From: Armigeres subalbatus | Taxonomy: Eukaryota > Arthropoda > Insecta > Diptera > Culicidae | Reading direction: 5' to 3' | Length of the DNA stretch: 64,000 nt | Assembly: GCF_024139115.2 (NCBI RefSeq) | Contig: NC_085140.1 | Location: 51,299,907-51,363,906 of the forward strand | Part shown: piece after piece, positions 13,076-24,383 of the stretch | Numbering within the stretch: the first letter of the stretch is position 1 | Layout: the number at the start of each line of letters is the position of its first letter | Translations under genes and position numbers: made by a program | The notes under the pieces: generated by a model | The model's input: only the letters and a program-made list of their open reading frames with translations | What the model was told of the DNA's origin: nothing | Databases searched by the model: none

Positions 13076-13459
13076 CAGACCGTTCGGAGAATTATTATGA
13101 ATTCTAAGAATCCAATGAAACTTTCTCGAAAGATTCTGAATTTGGTTATGCGATCAATCGTAAATAGCGAATTTGATAGCGCGTCGGAGGAAGATGATGT
13201 AGTGAATTTTAATGGATGGGATCACTAACAGCAACCAAATTACCACGCCAAACCCGATGCCACCGAAACAGTCCATTTTCGCAATTACCTCTTCCTTTTC
13301 GTAAAATGTTGGTCCTGAGAAGAACCGATTTTCTTTTCCCAATTCCCATTCCAATCACTAACTGCATCCAATCGCTTGTGTAAATTTGCAGCATTGCCAC
13401 ACTGCCACCCACTTCGTGCTGCTGTGTCCGCTTCGCTGCATCCGATGTCGAACCGCCTT

Positions 13460-13680
13460 CTGTGGAATCTCGATCAAAATGGCTCGCGCGCGCCGAACAG
13501 CAGCTTTCTTGTATTTAATAAATTAAACCCGTAAGCCCCGCCCCTTTGTGAGCTGATATAGTGTAAATATAATGTGCACTCATAACGATTAATGAAGGGG
13601 CGGGGCTGATGGGATTACTTCATTAGATATAAGAAAGCTGCTTTTCCGCGCGCGCGAGCCAGTTCGATCGGGTGTCCACA
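13460..13680. repeat. Hairpin unit, copy 3
   Basis: Nearly identical to copy 2, with arms around GCAGCTTTCTTG and AAGAAAGCTGC and the same central ATAATGTGCACTCATAACG. The high similarity to copy 2 argues that units 2 and 3 arose by a recent tandem duplication. Confidence 0.7.
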
Positions 13681-14135
13681 GACAACGGACCGTTCGGAGA
13701 ATTATGAATTCTAAGAATCCAATGAAACTTTCTCGAAAGATTCTGAATTTGGGTATGAGATCAATCGTAAATAGCGAATTTGATAGCGCGTCGGAGGGAG
13801 ATGATGTCTGTCCAAGCGACGTTCACTAATGGGTAGTTGCTGTAGGTAGATAGTTTTCATGGATTTTATACAAAAGAAAGTTGATCCGAAATAAACTTTC
13901 TTCAAAGTTCAAAACTCAATCGTAAATAGCGAATTTGATAGCGCGTCGGAGGGAGATGATGTAGTGAATTTTAATGGATGGGATCACTAACAGCAACCAA
14001 ACTACCACGCCAAACCCGATGCCACCGAAACAGTCCATTTTCGCAATTAACTCTTTCTTTTTATAAAATGTTGGTCCTGAGAAGAACCAATTTTCTATTC
14101 CCAATGTTCCTTTCCAACTAACTGACACCACAATT

Positions 14136-15145
14136 TGTAATAAATTTTGATAATTTGGTGCGGGAACGCCACAGTGCTATTTTTATGGTCAACCTTTTCT
14201 TCATATGAAATTCTGGTTCGTTGAGGTTGAATGATCTGCAGCAACACTTCGAGCACCACCACCAATGCGATGGATTTTCTTTGAAAATGTTATTAGCGCC
14301 TCCATGATGCTGTGTCCGCTCCGCTACAATCGCTCTGATGCGTCTGCTATGCGTGAAACCTTGTTCAAACTGAGGATTGGACCCAAACCCGCAAGTTGCT
14401 TTATTTTGATGTCTGTGCTTGTGATGCATGTACGGGATTGGTTGGTTTACATATTTTTAAACCTTTTATCAATTATCGATAACAAATAATTAAAAATCAA
14501 TATTTTTATATAAAAACAAAGAAGCGTTGACTCATCCTTGATCGAATGGTCCAAAAAAATTGAAAATCCATCGAGAAACGGCTTAGATATTAAAGTTTAA
14601 AGTCTATCATATTTTCGTGACGGTCCCCGATTTTCGCAATCGTAAAGTGTACCCCAATATAGAAAACACAGACGTAGTCCTACGTCAAAACAAAAATGAT
14701 GGAACGAAGATTAAAACCCGACTTAATCCACCTACAGTGAATGGAACCCTTCTTACACCTTTGATAGGTTATGGGTGCACTCGTGCACTGCATATTACAA
14801 TTTCTATGCATAAACATGAACTTTAATTGGATTAAATATAAACGAAATTTTATGCTCGAAAAAAAGTTCGAATCTTTAGTTGGTAATTTTTTTTCGGATT
14901 TCAGAGATATCAGTAGGATCCAATATCCGATTGAAAAAAATGCATTTCATGGCATATTTTAGCTTCCGCGTATAGTTAAGAGTGCTCAATCAGATAGCAA
15001 ACAAACTGAACTGGTGAACAATGGTAGTGAGAGGAACACACGGAAGTTCTTATTACTGAACAAATTCTCTTGCTTGAAATGGTCTTGTAGACAGAGCTAA
15101 ATCCCGGGTTTTCATTGTTTACTGGTGATATTCTAGAAGCAAGAC
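14136..15145. other. No gene recognised
   Basis: A minus-strand 103-codon frame (14118-14429) begins in the array edge and has no recognisable domain. The rest is AT-rich with no coding or RNA signal that I can support. Confidence 0.3.
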
Positions 15146-15159
15146 AAGGATGTGGCTAG

Positions 15160-15482
15160 GGCTAGGGAACCATTCGTACCAACATAAAATGGCAGCATTT
15201 CATCACATGATCCACAGGATGCAGACGATACCCCTGAGCGAAGAAGGAAAAACGAAGGAACTACAATCTTGGAAACAGCGAAGATCAATGGATACCAAGA
15301 GAGGACTATACGAGCGATCATCAACAAGAAGGAAAGGACCCTACGACGAAATGGACATACAACGCTGACACCGATCGATGAACTGCTGAAAAGAGTTTCG
15401 GTCCCATATGATAAACACATCACCAACAAGCTACGCTCTCGACTAAGGAAATTCGGCATCGATTGTCACCCCCGATGGCGGT
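15160..15482 (+). pseudogene. Reverse-transcriptase C-terminal remnant, Penelope-like
   Basis: Two overlapping frames joined by a 1-base shift near 15263 read HKMAAFHHMIHRM, then an IPLSEE motif, then INGY and IINKK, and finally VPYDKHITNKLRSRLRKFGI. The order HK-x-hydrophobic, E-L, NGY, and VPY followed by L-R-x-L-R-K-x-G-I resembles the connector after the RT domain in Penelope-like elements, just before where GIY-YIG would start. No RT catalytic motif and no GIY-YIG domain remain. It could instead belong to another RT class, so the family call is tentative. Confidence 0.45.
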
Positions 15483-15519
15483 AAAACAAAACATAAGTTT
15501 TTCGTTATTTAACTGCAGA

Positions 15520-15620
15520 TTTGATTTTTTCCTCTAGTGATTCGAATATCCGGAGGGTTCGATTATCCAGTGTGAAAAAAATCGATACTCCAGAGTCTCT
15601 GGATAATCGAGTCCGACCTG
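15520..15620. mobile_element. Pogo-type transposon terminus
   Basis: The end reads GGATAATCGAGTCCGACCTG followed by TA. On the complementary strand it begins CAGGTCGGACTCGATTATCC next to TA. CAGG-type ends at a TA target and internal repeated TCGATTATCC/TCGAATATCC motifs are typical of pogo/Tigger elements. The opposite end was not found, so only one terminus is annotated. Confidence 0.55.
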
Positions 15621-15653
15621 TACCACATATCCTTAATTTATTTTTAATTGGGT

Positions 15654-15965
15654 TTAGGTACGTTCGTCATAATTCGTTGGTACAGTTGAGTTGCAGTAAA
15701 TTTCAAATTTAAGTTGATTATTTGAAGTTTTTGAAAAAATGCGTCTCATCTCGTATATAATTGATTTAATGCGACACTTCCGCTGACACCGGTTCATAAA
15801 TGTATGAACATCATACCTTGAGCTATGCTTTCCAATATTTCGTTTCCAAAACAGTTTGCTTCCAATGATGGCTAAACTTCCGTGAACACAACACAGTACA
15901 ATGTACAAGAAAATCAACTGAAAAAACCGAAAAAAAAAGTTTGTTCTTGATGGCAATACCTTCAA
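15654..15965 (-). CDS. Possible terminal exon of a small secreted peptide
   Basis: A 103-codon minus-strand frame contains a strong hydrophobic segment (FFFRFFQLIFLYIVLCCVHG) followed by a basic, cysteine-containing region with NRCQRKCRIKS. No ATG opens it; the frame starts from TTG. A good 3' splice site (a pyrimidine-rich run ending TTTTTTCAG) lies at about 15920-15928, so it may be a last exon. No homologue recognised; it may be chance. Confidence 0.25.
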   Translation of the reverse strand: MKVLPSRTNFFFRFFQLIFLYIVLCCVHGSLAIIGSKLFWKRNIGKHSSRYDVHTFMNRCQRKCRIKSIIYEMRRIFSKTSNNQLKFEIYCNSTVPTNYDERT

Positions 15966-17206
15966 ATCAACAATGAAACGCAGAAACGGTTGCGTTTATC
16001 ATATATTATATGTATATTATATTATATTATATGCTTTCAGAGATAACGTAGCGCAGTTTACAGCAGTCGAAGATAACAAAATTCATTCAATTCATGACGT
16101 GCTTATCTTGAATACCAACTGTACGTAACCCAGCCAAACCAGCTCTCCGTTTCTAAGAAGTGTTATCTAGGACAATTAGGGTATCTGTTCCTACACACCA
16201 AATTTATTTATCGTCGTCCAGCAAACTGAATTGCTGGAATTGCTTCAGTAAACTTCCTGTTACTGAAACTTCAGCTAAGTTGGTTTTGTTAGCTGAAAAT
16301 CCAGTAATTCTTCGACATTGCTGGAACATCCAGCAATGTATATGTCAAACACTTATTCGTTCATTTCATTTGTCATGTTACGACAGCGGCGAAAGCGGAA
16401 CCGAGGAATAAATTGCTAATTTGCTGTTTAGAGATGACAACAGCAGTTCGTAAGCAGTTTGCAGCCTATACATATTTATTCAAGACTTATTGAATGTGGG
16501 GGGCTTCCCGGATAAAAATTTACAGTAACTTGTAAGACATAACCCATTGAAATACAATAGATTGTGTGGCAAACAATACAAACTATTGTATGCTTATTGT
16601 AAAATGTTCACGGTTGTAAAAGATCTTTATTGTACGTACATTAAAATAACAATATATTTAAATGTTTCCGATATATTCTATTATATTTTTATTGTTCGCT
16701 TATGTTTAGGATTGCTCATCCAAAAACTAAACAAATTTTAAAAGTATTCGGTTTGGATGATCTGGAAATCCGTCTAATGTTATTGAATTAATATAATTTT
16801 GGAATATTTCATGGATTTATTATATTGATGAAATAACAATTGAAAACAATAAAATTACAATAGCTTTGTTTGTTAAATAAATAAAAATGTTATACCGATT
16901 CTCAAGTATATATTTTCATATTGCAGGTCTTGTTGCACGTCTAGAAATGTTATGCAATACAAATTTGATTTAAAAAAAATGAAAGGGAACAAAAACTTTT
17001 GCTTATCATTTTACTCGGAGAATGGCTGGATTCATTTGAGCGTGTACAGTTTTGTTCAGAGCAAGATTACCGGTGGTGAGTTTAAGCCGTTTGGCAGCGC
17101 AGTATCATTACTTGACACTTTACCGGTCGCTACTAAACGCGCTGCTAGAACAGTAGCGCGACTGACAGGTGACCAAATTTGGTAGCGCGATAAGAGCGCT
17201 GCTATT

Positions 17207-18801
17207 TGAAACTCGCTAGCTCATAGGGATTGGATCTTAGGGTCGTTGGACACATTTCGAACAACCCAATACGCATACCACAGATAGTCAACTCGAGCAG
17301 GAGTCAATATTATTAGAATTCCCCCAATGAGGATTTGTGTACGAAGGGTAGGCAAACAGAGCATTGAAATGTTAAAGGGAGGGGGGTGTTACTGAAATGA
17401 CTGCTGATCAACTAAAGGCGAGGCTTGAAGGTTCAGTTATTTGAACCCGGAAACGATACAAATGAGAATTGGTGAAAAGCTTCTTACTCAAGACTGATCT
17501 TTCCAATAATGTGCTACACCTGAGGTTTAACATTTAACAATTTTATTAGTGACGTTACATAATGGGTACTTGCATGTTTAGTTCTTGTTTTCGGATCCGA
17601 ATCCTAGGTGGTGGTTTTGTATATCGACAGCCCATCATAAAGGGGGGGGGGCTATCGGGGATTGCGATGACCAAGGGCTTGCTATTTGTCCGGTCTGTGC
17701 TTACGGTGACGTAGCAAGTCAGTGTCCTTTCTTGTTGATCGACGGTAATGTGAGTCCATTCATGAACGATGGCGTGCGCTGCCGATTTCGGTGCTCGACG
17801 ATCTTTAGAAGATGGCGGCCTGACAATGAAGAACAACAGGCTGTCGGGATGGATTGCGTCACCCAAGTCGAGAGACGGTTCGTACTGCACCAGAAATCTA
17901 AACGATGACCACGATTTTGGCACGATGCATTCACCGGACGCGAACCTTCCGGAAGTCCATTCAGGGTACAGCAATGATGCAACACTCGGAAAATAATAGA
18001 AAGAAAAAGGCCCTTTACACGAACCTGACCACCAAGAATTATTACCCTGCAACGCCACTATTCCTAACCTCTAAGACTTTCTTCAGTGCTCACTCATAAT
18101 TACCTTTTTCTGTTTTTGTTTCACTTGTCGTTTTATGTTACAGATATGTTCGGTATTCACATTGTGTTCTTCTAAAGTTTACGCTTATTAATTTTCAGAA
18201 GTAACTACATTAGGTATTTCTACTAACCATGATTTTTTAGACTGTGGGCTCACAAAGTTGCTTTGATACAATGATGCAACGTATGGCGATTTTGCTGACC
18301 CTAAATTATTGAAAAATACACAGCACAAAGTAATTAAAATTTCACCAAATAAGGTTTTGATTGAATTCTAACCTTGCCGATTTAAAACACTACACACGCG
18401 CGCACTACGATTCCGTTTGAGGATCAACAGCAGAAAGAGAGAATTTCATAAGAAACTGGCTTTCTTATATAGGAAGCCTCGTTTCGCATAACTCACCATG
18501 TTTTTATGTGTTTGCATATCTGTTTGCCCAGCCTGTTGTACCACAGCACCATCTGTGGGAGAGTTTCGGTGCAACAGGGCTGTATGATGTTTTGCCTCAT
18601 TCTCAAACTGCTCGAATCGATTCAACTGTCAAGCATAAGTAATAGGAAAGCCGAAACGCACACTTATTCGTTGACAAATATGTCGACAATGAGTGTGATG
18701 GGATTTATTGTTTTTGTTGCATGGTCACATTTAGAGGGGGGTATGGGTAAAAAGGACTTGTGGTGGAGCCAACAAGTAAGTATTGGAACCCAACGGTTAC
18801 A
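17207..18801 (-). repeat. LTR, 3' in element orientation
   Basis: This 1595-bp LTR contains a 167-codon minus-strand frame (17555-18058) that is broken in the other LTR copy by a length change in a G tract. I do not treat it as a gene. Confidence 0.85.
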
Positions 18802-19009
18802 TTACCCCATCGTTCCTCTTTCAAAATGAAGACATTTCATTTGGAAACGATCTAATCAATGATTATTTCTTCGGCTTCAACCAATATCTTTGACTGATAT
18901 GGCGAAATGAAGCAATAGTAATGTCTTAAGTGAGATAACTTTTGACCTTCTTCACAAACGTGAGAAGAAAAAGATCTCATTATGTGAAATAACTCGTTAC
19001 CACCACTAA

Positions 19010-19770
19010 TTGGTTGAGTTTCGTTGTCATTATCAATGGTATTGTTTATGTTTACTTTTCAACGCGAGTACGACGGTTCGCGATACCGGTTTCTCGAGCA
19101 TCGACTCGAGCGTATTTCTTCCTACGAAAATATCGCGATTATCGGGAGTGAAAAAATTATGTCCGCGAATAAATACCTCTCAGGTGTACACTAGAGGAAC
19201 CGCGATTCGCGAATCATTTATCGGTCGACGTTCCATTTGTCTGTTGCGGAATCGGTTCGATGGAGAGGTTTTTCTTCCGGAGACAATTATATATTTTCCC
19301 AGGTAAGAGAAGTGTTTGTAAACAAATAGTTTGAATTTAACTTTTCATTAAATTTTAGATGCCAATGGCATCCATTGAGCGGTCCGGACCTGTAATTGTG
19401 AATGGTAAGTTTTCAATCAATCATTTCGACTTGAATTTAAAAAGTTCTTATTATGAATCATGATTCTAGATGATGGACCCTCAACGGCATCCGATTTTGA
19501 TTGCTACGGGATGACAAATCGCCAGTTCACTACTGGAACTGGTCCCGATGGAATGCTGCATACAGCATAGGAGCACAAGAACCAATCGTCTGGATTGTAC
19601 TTGTTCGAGTCTCCTTTTTGGGCAATGGTTGCCCATTTATACCTCTCGGGCTCACTGAATGGTCCAGAGCAGTAAATTCTATATTTTTAATCTCTGGAAA
19701 TCCATCGTGACCCGAGCAAAAGCTGATTATTTCCGTACTTTTCGGTAGTACTGTGAAGCACCGAATAAAT
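19010..19770 (+). CDS. Antisense spliced mini-gene inside the LTR element (48 codons)
   Basis: The plus strand, opposite to the retrotransposon, shows a gene-like layout. An exon ends at 19302 before GTAAGAG. A short intron ends TTTTAG at 19358. Exon 19359-19404 begins with ATG. A second intron (19405-19469) starts GTAAGT and ends TTCTAG. The last exon runs to a TAG at 19568-19570, and AATAAA lies at 19764-19769. The spliced frame is 48 codons, starting MPMASIERSGP and ending GPDGMLHTA. Both introns are about 55-65 bp, typical of insects. No family recognised. It may be a captured host gene fragment or the element's own antisense unit. The 5' limit of the first exon is a guess. Confidence 0.45.
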
Positions 19771-20869
19771 AATTATTGTGGGGTGGGGTGTTTATTTCGA
19801 AAGAAAATTCCCCAATGTTCGCGGTAGGTAGAGCAATTAGCTTCTATCCGTGTTTTTTTTCGTTCGCGCTGTCACCTTCAATGAAAACGACTTCCATTGA
19901 TAGAAATTGTTTCGCGGCCGTGTATCTTGCTCGTGTGTGTTCGAGTCTTGGTAAGTATTCAACCGACGGTAAGTATCTGAGAGTAAGTATTAACGAATTC
20001 CGATAATTATACCGAAATTTGGTTCGACCTTCTGTGTAGTCTGACCCTCCGATCGTTCTTTTTTTCCTGTATCGCGACGTATTTAATCCGAGTCTATGAT
20101 TTCCCGATTTATTTCGTTTCAAGTAAGCATCCCGTGGTGTTCGGAGATGCCAGGGACCTGATTGTCCCTCTAGATTTTGACAAGGTTACTCCGCGGAATA
20201 TTTGTGATCTTGTCCGCGTTGGAATATTCTCGTATTAGAATTCGCGCGTTCTGGGATTCGTAATAATCCACCTGAAACCTCAACAGGGTCCGGCTATGCT
20301 GTATCGCATACGGTATTCGATTTTCGCGCGACGTGTAACTAACTGTTGACTTCCCGTCGCGTTGAAGGAAAGCCTTGAAGACCTCGAATAGCTCTTCCGC
20401 GTAAGCAAGAATGAGTCTGAATTAGCGGACTCCGGTAAAACTTCGTGTCCGGAGTGGGATGGAAACGATTTCCAACCGAATCTCGATTCTGGTCGACGAA
20501 TCTGCGCGATGTATTCCGATTTACTACTAATTTCGTTCCGTTTCCGAGATTGAAAATCGATTTCAATTTAAAAAAACTAGTTCGTGGGTAAAGATTTCCT
20601 TTGATCTACTAATTTGTTATTCTACGAAGAGTATACTACTCATGATAAATTTTTAAATAAAATTCCTAGTCCTAAATCGTGTGCAATCCACTTTCACGTT
20701 TTCCCTGGAACCAGATTCCAAAATCTGTTTCTGTGTCAATTACAGTTATCATATTAAACTTCGTTTGAAGGACGAAGAATTGCCAAAACAGGATACTGTT
20801 TTTTTACCTCCCCTTCCGGAGGAATAAGCTTTGTATGGGGTTGAAAATGTATTTTTGCTGGGCGCCAAT

Positions 20870-22463
20870 TGAAACTCGCTAGCTCATAGGGATTGGATCT
20901 TAGGGTCGTTGGACACATTTCGAACAACCCAATACGCATACCACAGATAGTCAACTCGAGCAGGAGTCAATATTATTAGAATTCCCCCAATGAGGATTTG
21001 TGTACGAAGGGTAGGCAGACAGAGCATTGAAATGTTAAAGGGGGGGGTGTTACTGAAATGACTGCTGATCAACTAAAGGCGAGGCTTGAAGGTTCAGTTA
21101 TTTGAACCCGGAAACGATACAAATGAGAATTGGTGAAAAGCTTCTTACTCAAGACTGATCTTTCCAATAATGTGCTACACCTGAGGTTTAACATTTAACA
21201 ATTTTATTAGTGACGTTACATAATGGGTACTTGCATGTTTAGTTCTTGTTTTCGGATCCGAATCCTAGGTGGTGGTTTTGTATATCGACAGCCCATCATA
21301 AAGGGGGGGGCTATCGGGGATTGCGATGACCAAGGGCTTGCTATTTGTCCGGTCTGTGCTTACGGTGACGTAGCAAGTCAGTGTCCTTTCTTGTTGATCG
21401 ACGGTAATGTGAGTCCATTCATGAACGATGGCGTGCGCTGCCGATTTCGGTGCTCGACGATCTTTAGAAGATGGCGGCCTGACAATGAAGAACAACAGGC
21501 TGTCGGGATGGATTGCGTCACCCAAGTCGAGAGACGGTTCGTACTGCACCAGAAATCTAAACGATGACCACGATTTTGGCACGATGCATTCACCGGACGC
21601 GGACCTTCCGGGAAGTCCATTCAGGGTACAGCAATGATGCAACACTCGGAAAATAATAGAAAGAAAAAAGGCCCTTTTACACGGACCTGACCACCAAGAA
21701 TTATTACCCTGCAACGCCACTATTCCTAACCTCTAAGACTTTCTTCAGTGCTCACTCATAATTACCTTTTTCTGTTTTTGTTTCACTTGTCGTTTTATGT
21801 TACAGATATGTTCGGTATTCACATTGTGTTCTTCTAAAGTTTACGCTTATTAATTTTCAGAAGTAACTACATTAGGTATTTCTACTAACCATGATTTTTT
21901 AGACTGTGGGCTCACAAAGTTGCTTTGATACAATGATGCAACGTATGGCGATTTTGCTGACCCTAAATTATTGAAAAATACACAGCACAAAGTAATTAAC
22001 ATTTCACCAAATAAGGTTTTGATTGAATTCTAACCTTGCCGATTTAAAACACTACACACGCGCGCACTACGATTCCGTTTGAGGATCAACAGCAGAAAGA
22101 GAGAATTTCTTAAGAAACTGGCTTTCTTATATAGGAAGCCTCGTTTCGCATAACTCACCATGTTTTTATGTTTTTGCATATCTGTTTGCCCAGCCTGTTG
22201 TACCACAGCACCATCTGTGGGAGAGTTTCGGTGCAACAGGGCTGTATGATGTTTTGCCTCATTCTCAAACTGCTCGAATCGATTCAACTGTCAAGCATAA
22301 GTAATAGGAAAGCCGAAACGCACACTTATTCGTTGACAAATATGTCGACAATGAGTGTGATGGGATTTATTGTTTTTGTTGCATGGTCACATTTAGAGGG
22401 GGGTATGGGTAAAAAGGACTTGTGGTGGAGCCAACAAGTAAGTATTGGAACCCAACGGTTACA
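20870..22463 (-). repeat. LTR, 5' in element orientation
   Basis: This 1594-bp LTR is adjacent to the TGGCGCCC primer-binding site, whose plus-strand complement GGGCGCCA is at 20860-20867. Confidence 0.85.
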
Positions 22464-23993
22464 TATTTAATGAACTGTCAACTGTCAAACGTCACCGGTA
22501 CGGAATACAGCAACCAAATTGAGAGTTGAAAATAGTGACATTCTTTTATAATTTACATTTTTCACAAGTTTATATCTATATGTAAATATTGTCTATTCGG
22601 AACAAAGTTAGTACGCTTTTTAAACCGATGTTGGATTTTTCTCCAGATACAGGCAACCCACTTAACTTTGGAAGTAGTGCGCTGGATTCGTCTAAAGATG
22701 TGCTAAACAACCGAAGGAAAATAAAATAATTTGTAAAACAATTAATTATATTGTATTTCTATTGTAATATTGGAGTATAATGTATTCTAAATCCTGTTGT
22801 ATTTCTATTGTAAAACAATAGAAACAGTAATTGAAAACATTTAAAACACAATGTTTTCTATTGTTTTGTCCCTCGAAATCATCCCATTGAAGTACCGTAA
22901 AATCAATTGTTTTGCTCCGAATTTTGTATGGAAATTTTTCGATTTTTTTTATTGTAAAGATACATAACAACCCCCCTTTTTAATTGTAAAAGTCCCATTT
23001 ACCATTCATTTTATCGTGGAAAACCATTATTTCTCATGTGATTTTATTGTCAAAATTCCATTATATTCAATGGTAAAAATTATGTTTTAAATGGTTTTGT
23101 AACAATAAAATTTATGATATTTTAATGATATTTTTTATCCGGGTTATGTTTTTACCATATTTTCAATGAAAACTATTTGCAAACACAAACTTAAGATTTT
23201 GCTGATAAACCAGTAAAATTTTAGCCGCAATAAAATTGTTGGAAACCAGCAATAGTTCTGTCAAAACGAATTGCTGTCTTGATTGCTGTAAATACAGCAA
23301 AATATTTTGCTGAATTTATTGCTGGTTGAACAGCACAAAAAAAATCAGCAAAATATTGCTGGTTTCCAGCGAAAAAAAAATTAGTGTGTAGGGTCTGTTC
23401 ACAAATTACGTAACGCAAAAAATTCACGGTTGTCAATTGTATCCAGGGGACTGAAGAGAAGGCTAATACGCCTACCCACCATTCATTCAATATGGCGTAC
23501 AATGTTTTTGTTTCAATTTCGTTTAATGGATGATAACAAAGCTTTGGAAGTATCGACGGGCTATATTTCGACATAAAAAAGCCAAACAAATACAAGAAGC
23601 TCGATATACCTCAACTATTGCAAGTTTTCGCCATGAAAACTTTATTGCCGATAATTAGCACTAACTGCGTATGAACCAATCACCCAAAATGAGCAACTGA
23701 ATTCGGGTATACCACCCAGAAACTGGGTACCAAAAACAGAAGTACCAAAAACGATGTTGGGTAGAGTGCCATTGTACCGCGAATGACAGGCGTTTCACCC
23801 TCCTGATTGTATCGAACGAAACACTGTAAACCCAGCAATACTCATTAAAGAGTAAAAAATGAACATTTTTTACCGATATATGGAGCTGTCAAAATAAAGA
23901 GTAATTTATTTTTCATAATAATGCGTATATTGTGCCCACTTTCATGTTCCTTGTTTTTACCCATTAATGAGTGAAAAATAAGTTAAGTTTCTA

Positions 23994-24113
23994 AAGCCCC
24001 AAACGCAATGCAACGGAACGGCGACGGAAACGGAAAATTTGACAGTTAGCCCATATATTTTCTGTCAAATTTGCCGTTTCCGTCGCCATTCCGTTATATT
24101 GCGTTTGGGGCTT
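23994..24113. repeat. 120-bp palindromic MITE
   Basis: AAGCCCCAAACGCAATGCAACGG-type left arm and CCGTTATATTGCGTTTGGGGCTT-type right arm, complementary over more than 45 bp. Both contain CGGAAACGGAAAATTTGACAG or its complement. The loop is about 15 bp. Confidence 0.8.
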
Positions 24114-24142
24114 AACAAACGACTTGAGGAGCTGTTGGCAGA

Positions 24143-24383
24143 ATGGTAAGAGTTTTTATTTTTACTTTTAATATTTGAAATAATCAAATAATCTATATTT
24201 CTATTCCAGTTAGAAAACGAGAAAGCAGACGCCTATTCACAGACAACGTATTCGGAACACCCACTGGCACAGCATAATGCCAATAAACTGGTCCATCCTC
24301 GAATCAATGTTTTGTTCGCATACATCAGAGCTGATCTCCACCATTTGGAGCCAACCCAGGAGATCCTGCACGGTGCTCAGTAG
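24143..24383 (+). CDS. Possible spliced 58-codon ORF in the TIR element
   Basis: ATG at 24143-24145 is followed directly by GTAAGAG. An intron of 64 bp ends with CTATTCCAG at 24209. The frame then runs from 24210 to a TAG at 24381-24383, starting M-LENEKADAYSQ and ending LEPTQEILHGAQ. A further GTAATT...CGCAG pair lies downstream at about 24422-24480. Splice signals are good but the product is short and unrecognised. It could be a captured exon or coincidence. Confidence 0.3.

Larger units (their letters stand above)
10989..14131 (-). pseudogene. Repeated 60-70-codon open segment, unknown product
   Basis: Four minus-strand frames (10989-11207, within 11815-12210, 13154-13354 and 13916-14131) encode variants of one peptide. 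All share a W/R-FFSGP motif, a K-K/E-E-L/V segment, the string AKMDCFGGIG, a hydrophobic run V-x-W-L-L-V-I-P, and an end near R-A-I-K-F-A. A more damaged copy lies at about 12488-12670. The hydrophobic run could be a membrane segment. The frame is kept open in several copies despite substitutions elsewhere, which hints at past coding, but I recognise no family and see no consistent start codon. It may be a duplicated exon or transposon-borne sequence. Confidence 0.35.
10926..14135. repeat. Local array of about six degenerate units with embedded hairpins
   Basis: A core recurs near 10930, 11375, 11760, 12480, 13150, 13757 and 13915: GTTGATCCGACTATCCG, then AAATAGCGAATTTGATAGCGC, then a stretch containing CCGATGCCACCGAAACAGTCC. 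Another block (TTCTAAGAATCC to GATTCTGAATT) recurs at 11515, 12430, 13100 and 13707. From about 12.2 kb the spacing is about 610-670 bp. The copies differ by substitutions and deletions, so this is an old local amplification. Confidence 0.8.
17207..22463 (-). mobile_element. Non-coding LTR retrotransposon with 1.6-kb LTRs
   Basis: Two nearly identical direct repeats, 17207-18801 and 20870-22463, start TG and end CA and are flanked by the 4-bp duplication TATT (17203-17206 and 22464-22467). Orientation is minus. Just inside the right LTR, after a 2-base gap, the minus strand reads TGGCGCCCAGC, a primer-binding site resembling the 3' end of tRNA-Lys. Just inside the left LTR the minus strand has the purine-rich GAGGAACGATGGGGTAA. 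The internal 2.07 kb holds no gag or pol, so it depends on another element. The LTRs differ by only a few substitutions and homopolymer changes, so insertion was recent. Confidence 0.85.
16507..23143. mobile_element. CCCGGATAAAA-type element, split by an LTR retrotransposon
   Basis: It begins CCCGGATAAAAATTTACAG at 16507 and ends TATTTTTTATCCGGG at 23143. Both terminal sections carry many CAATAG and ATTGTAAAACAAT motifs in opposite orientation. A GC-richer core (16925-17206 plus 22468-22735) lies inside and is interrupted by the LTR element. No transposase frame is visible, so it is non-autonomous. Confidence 0.6.
16191..23393. mobile_element. Outer TIR element (CTACACACYAA ends), split by insertions
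   Basis: The left end at 16191 reads CTACACACCAAATTT and the right end near 23393 reads AATTAGTGTGTAGGG, its complement. The subterminal parts both hold repeated CAGCAAT/ATTGCTG motifs. TCTGTTC is present directly outside both ends (16184-16190 and 23394-23400), consistent with a 7-8-bp duplication. About 6.6 kb between the halves is later insertion. Original length would be about 560 bp: a MITE. Confidence 0.6.

Noticed and set aside
17555..18058. 167-codon minus-strand frame in the LTR (and 21265-21720 in the other LTR)
   Set aside because: It lies entirely within LTRs, is broken by a homopolymer change in one copy, and has no recognisable domain.
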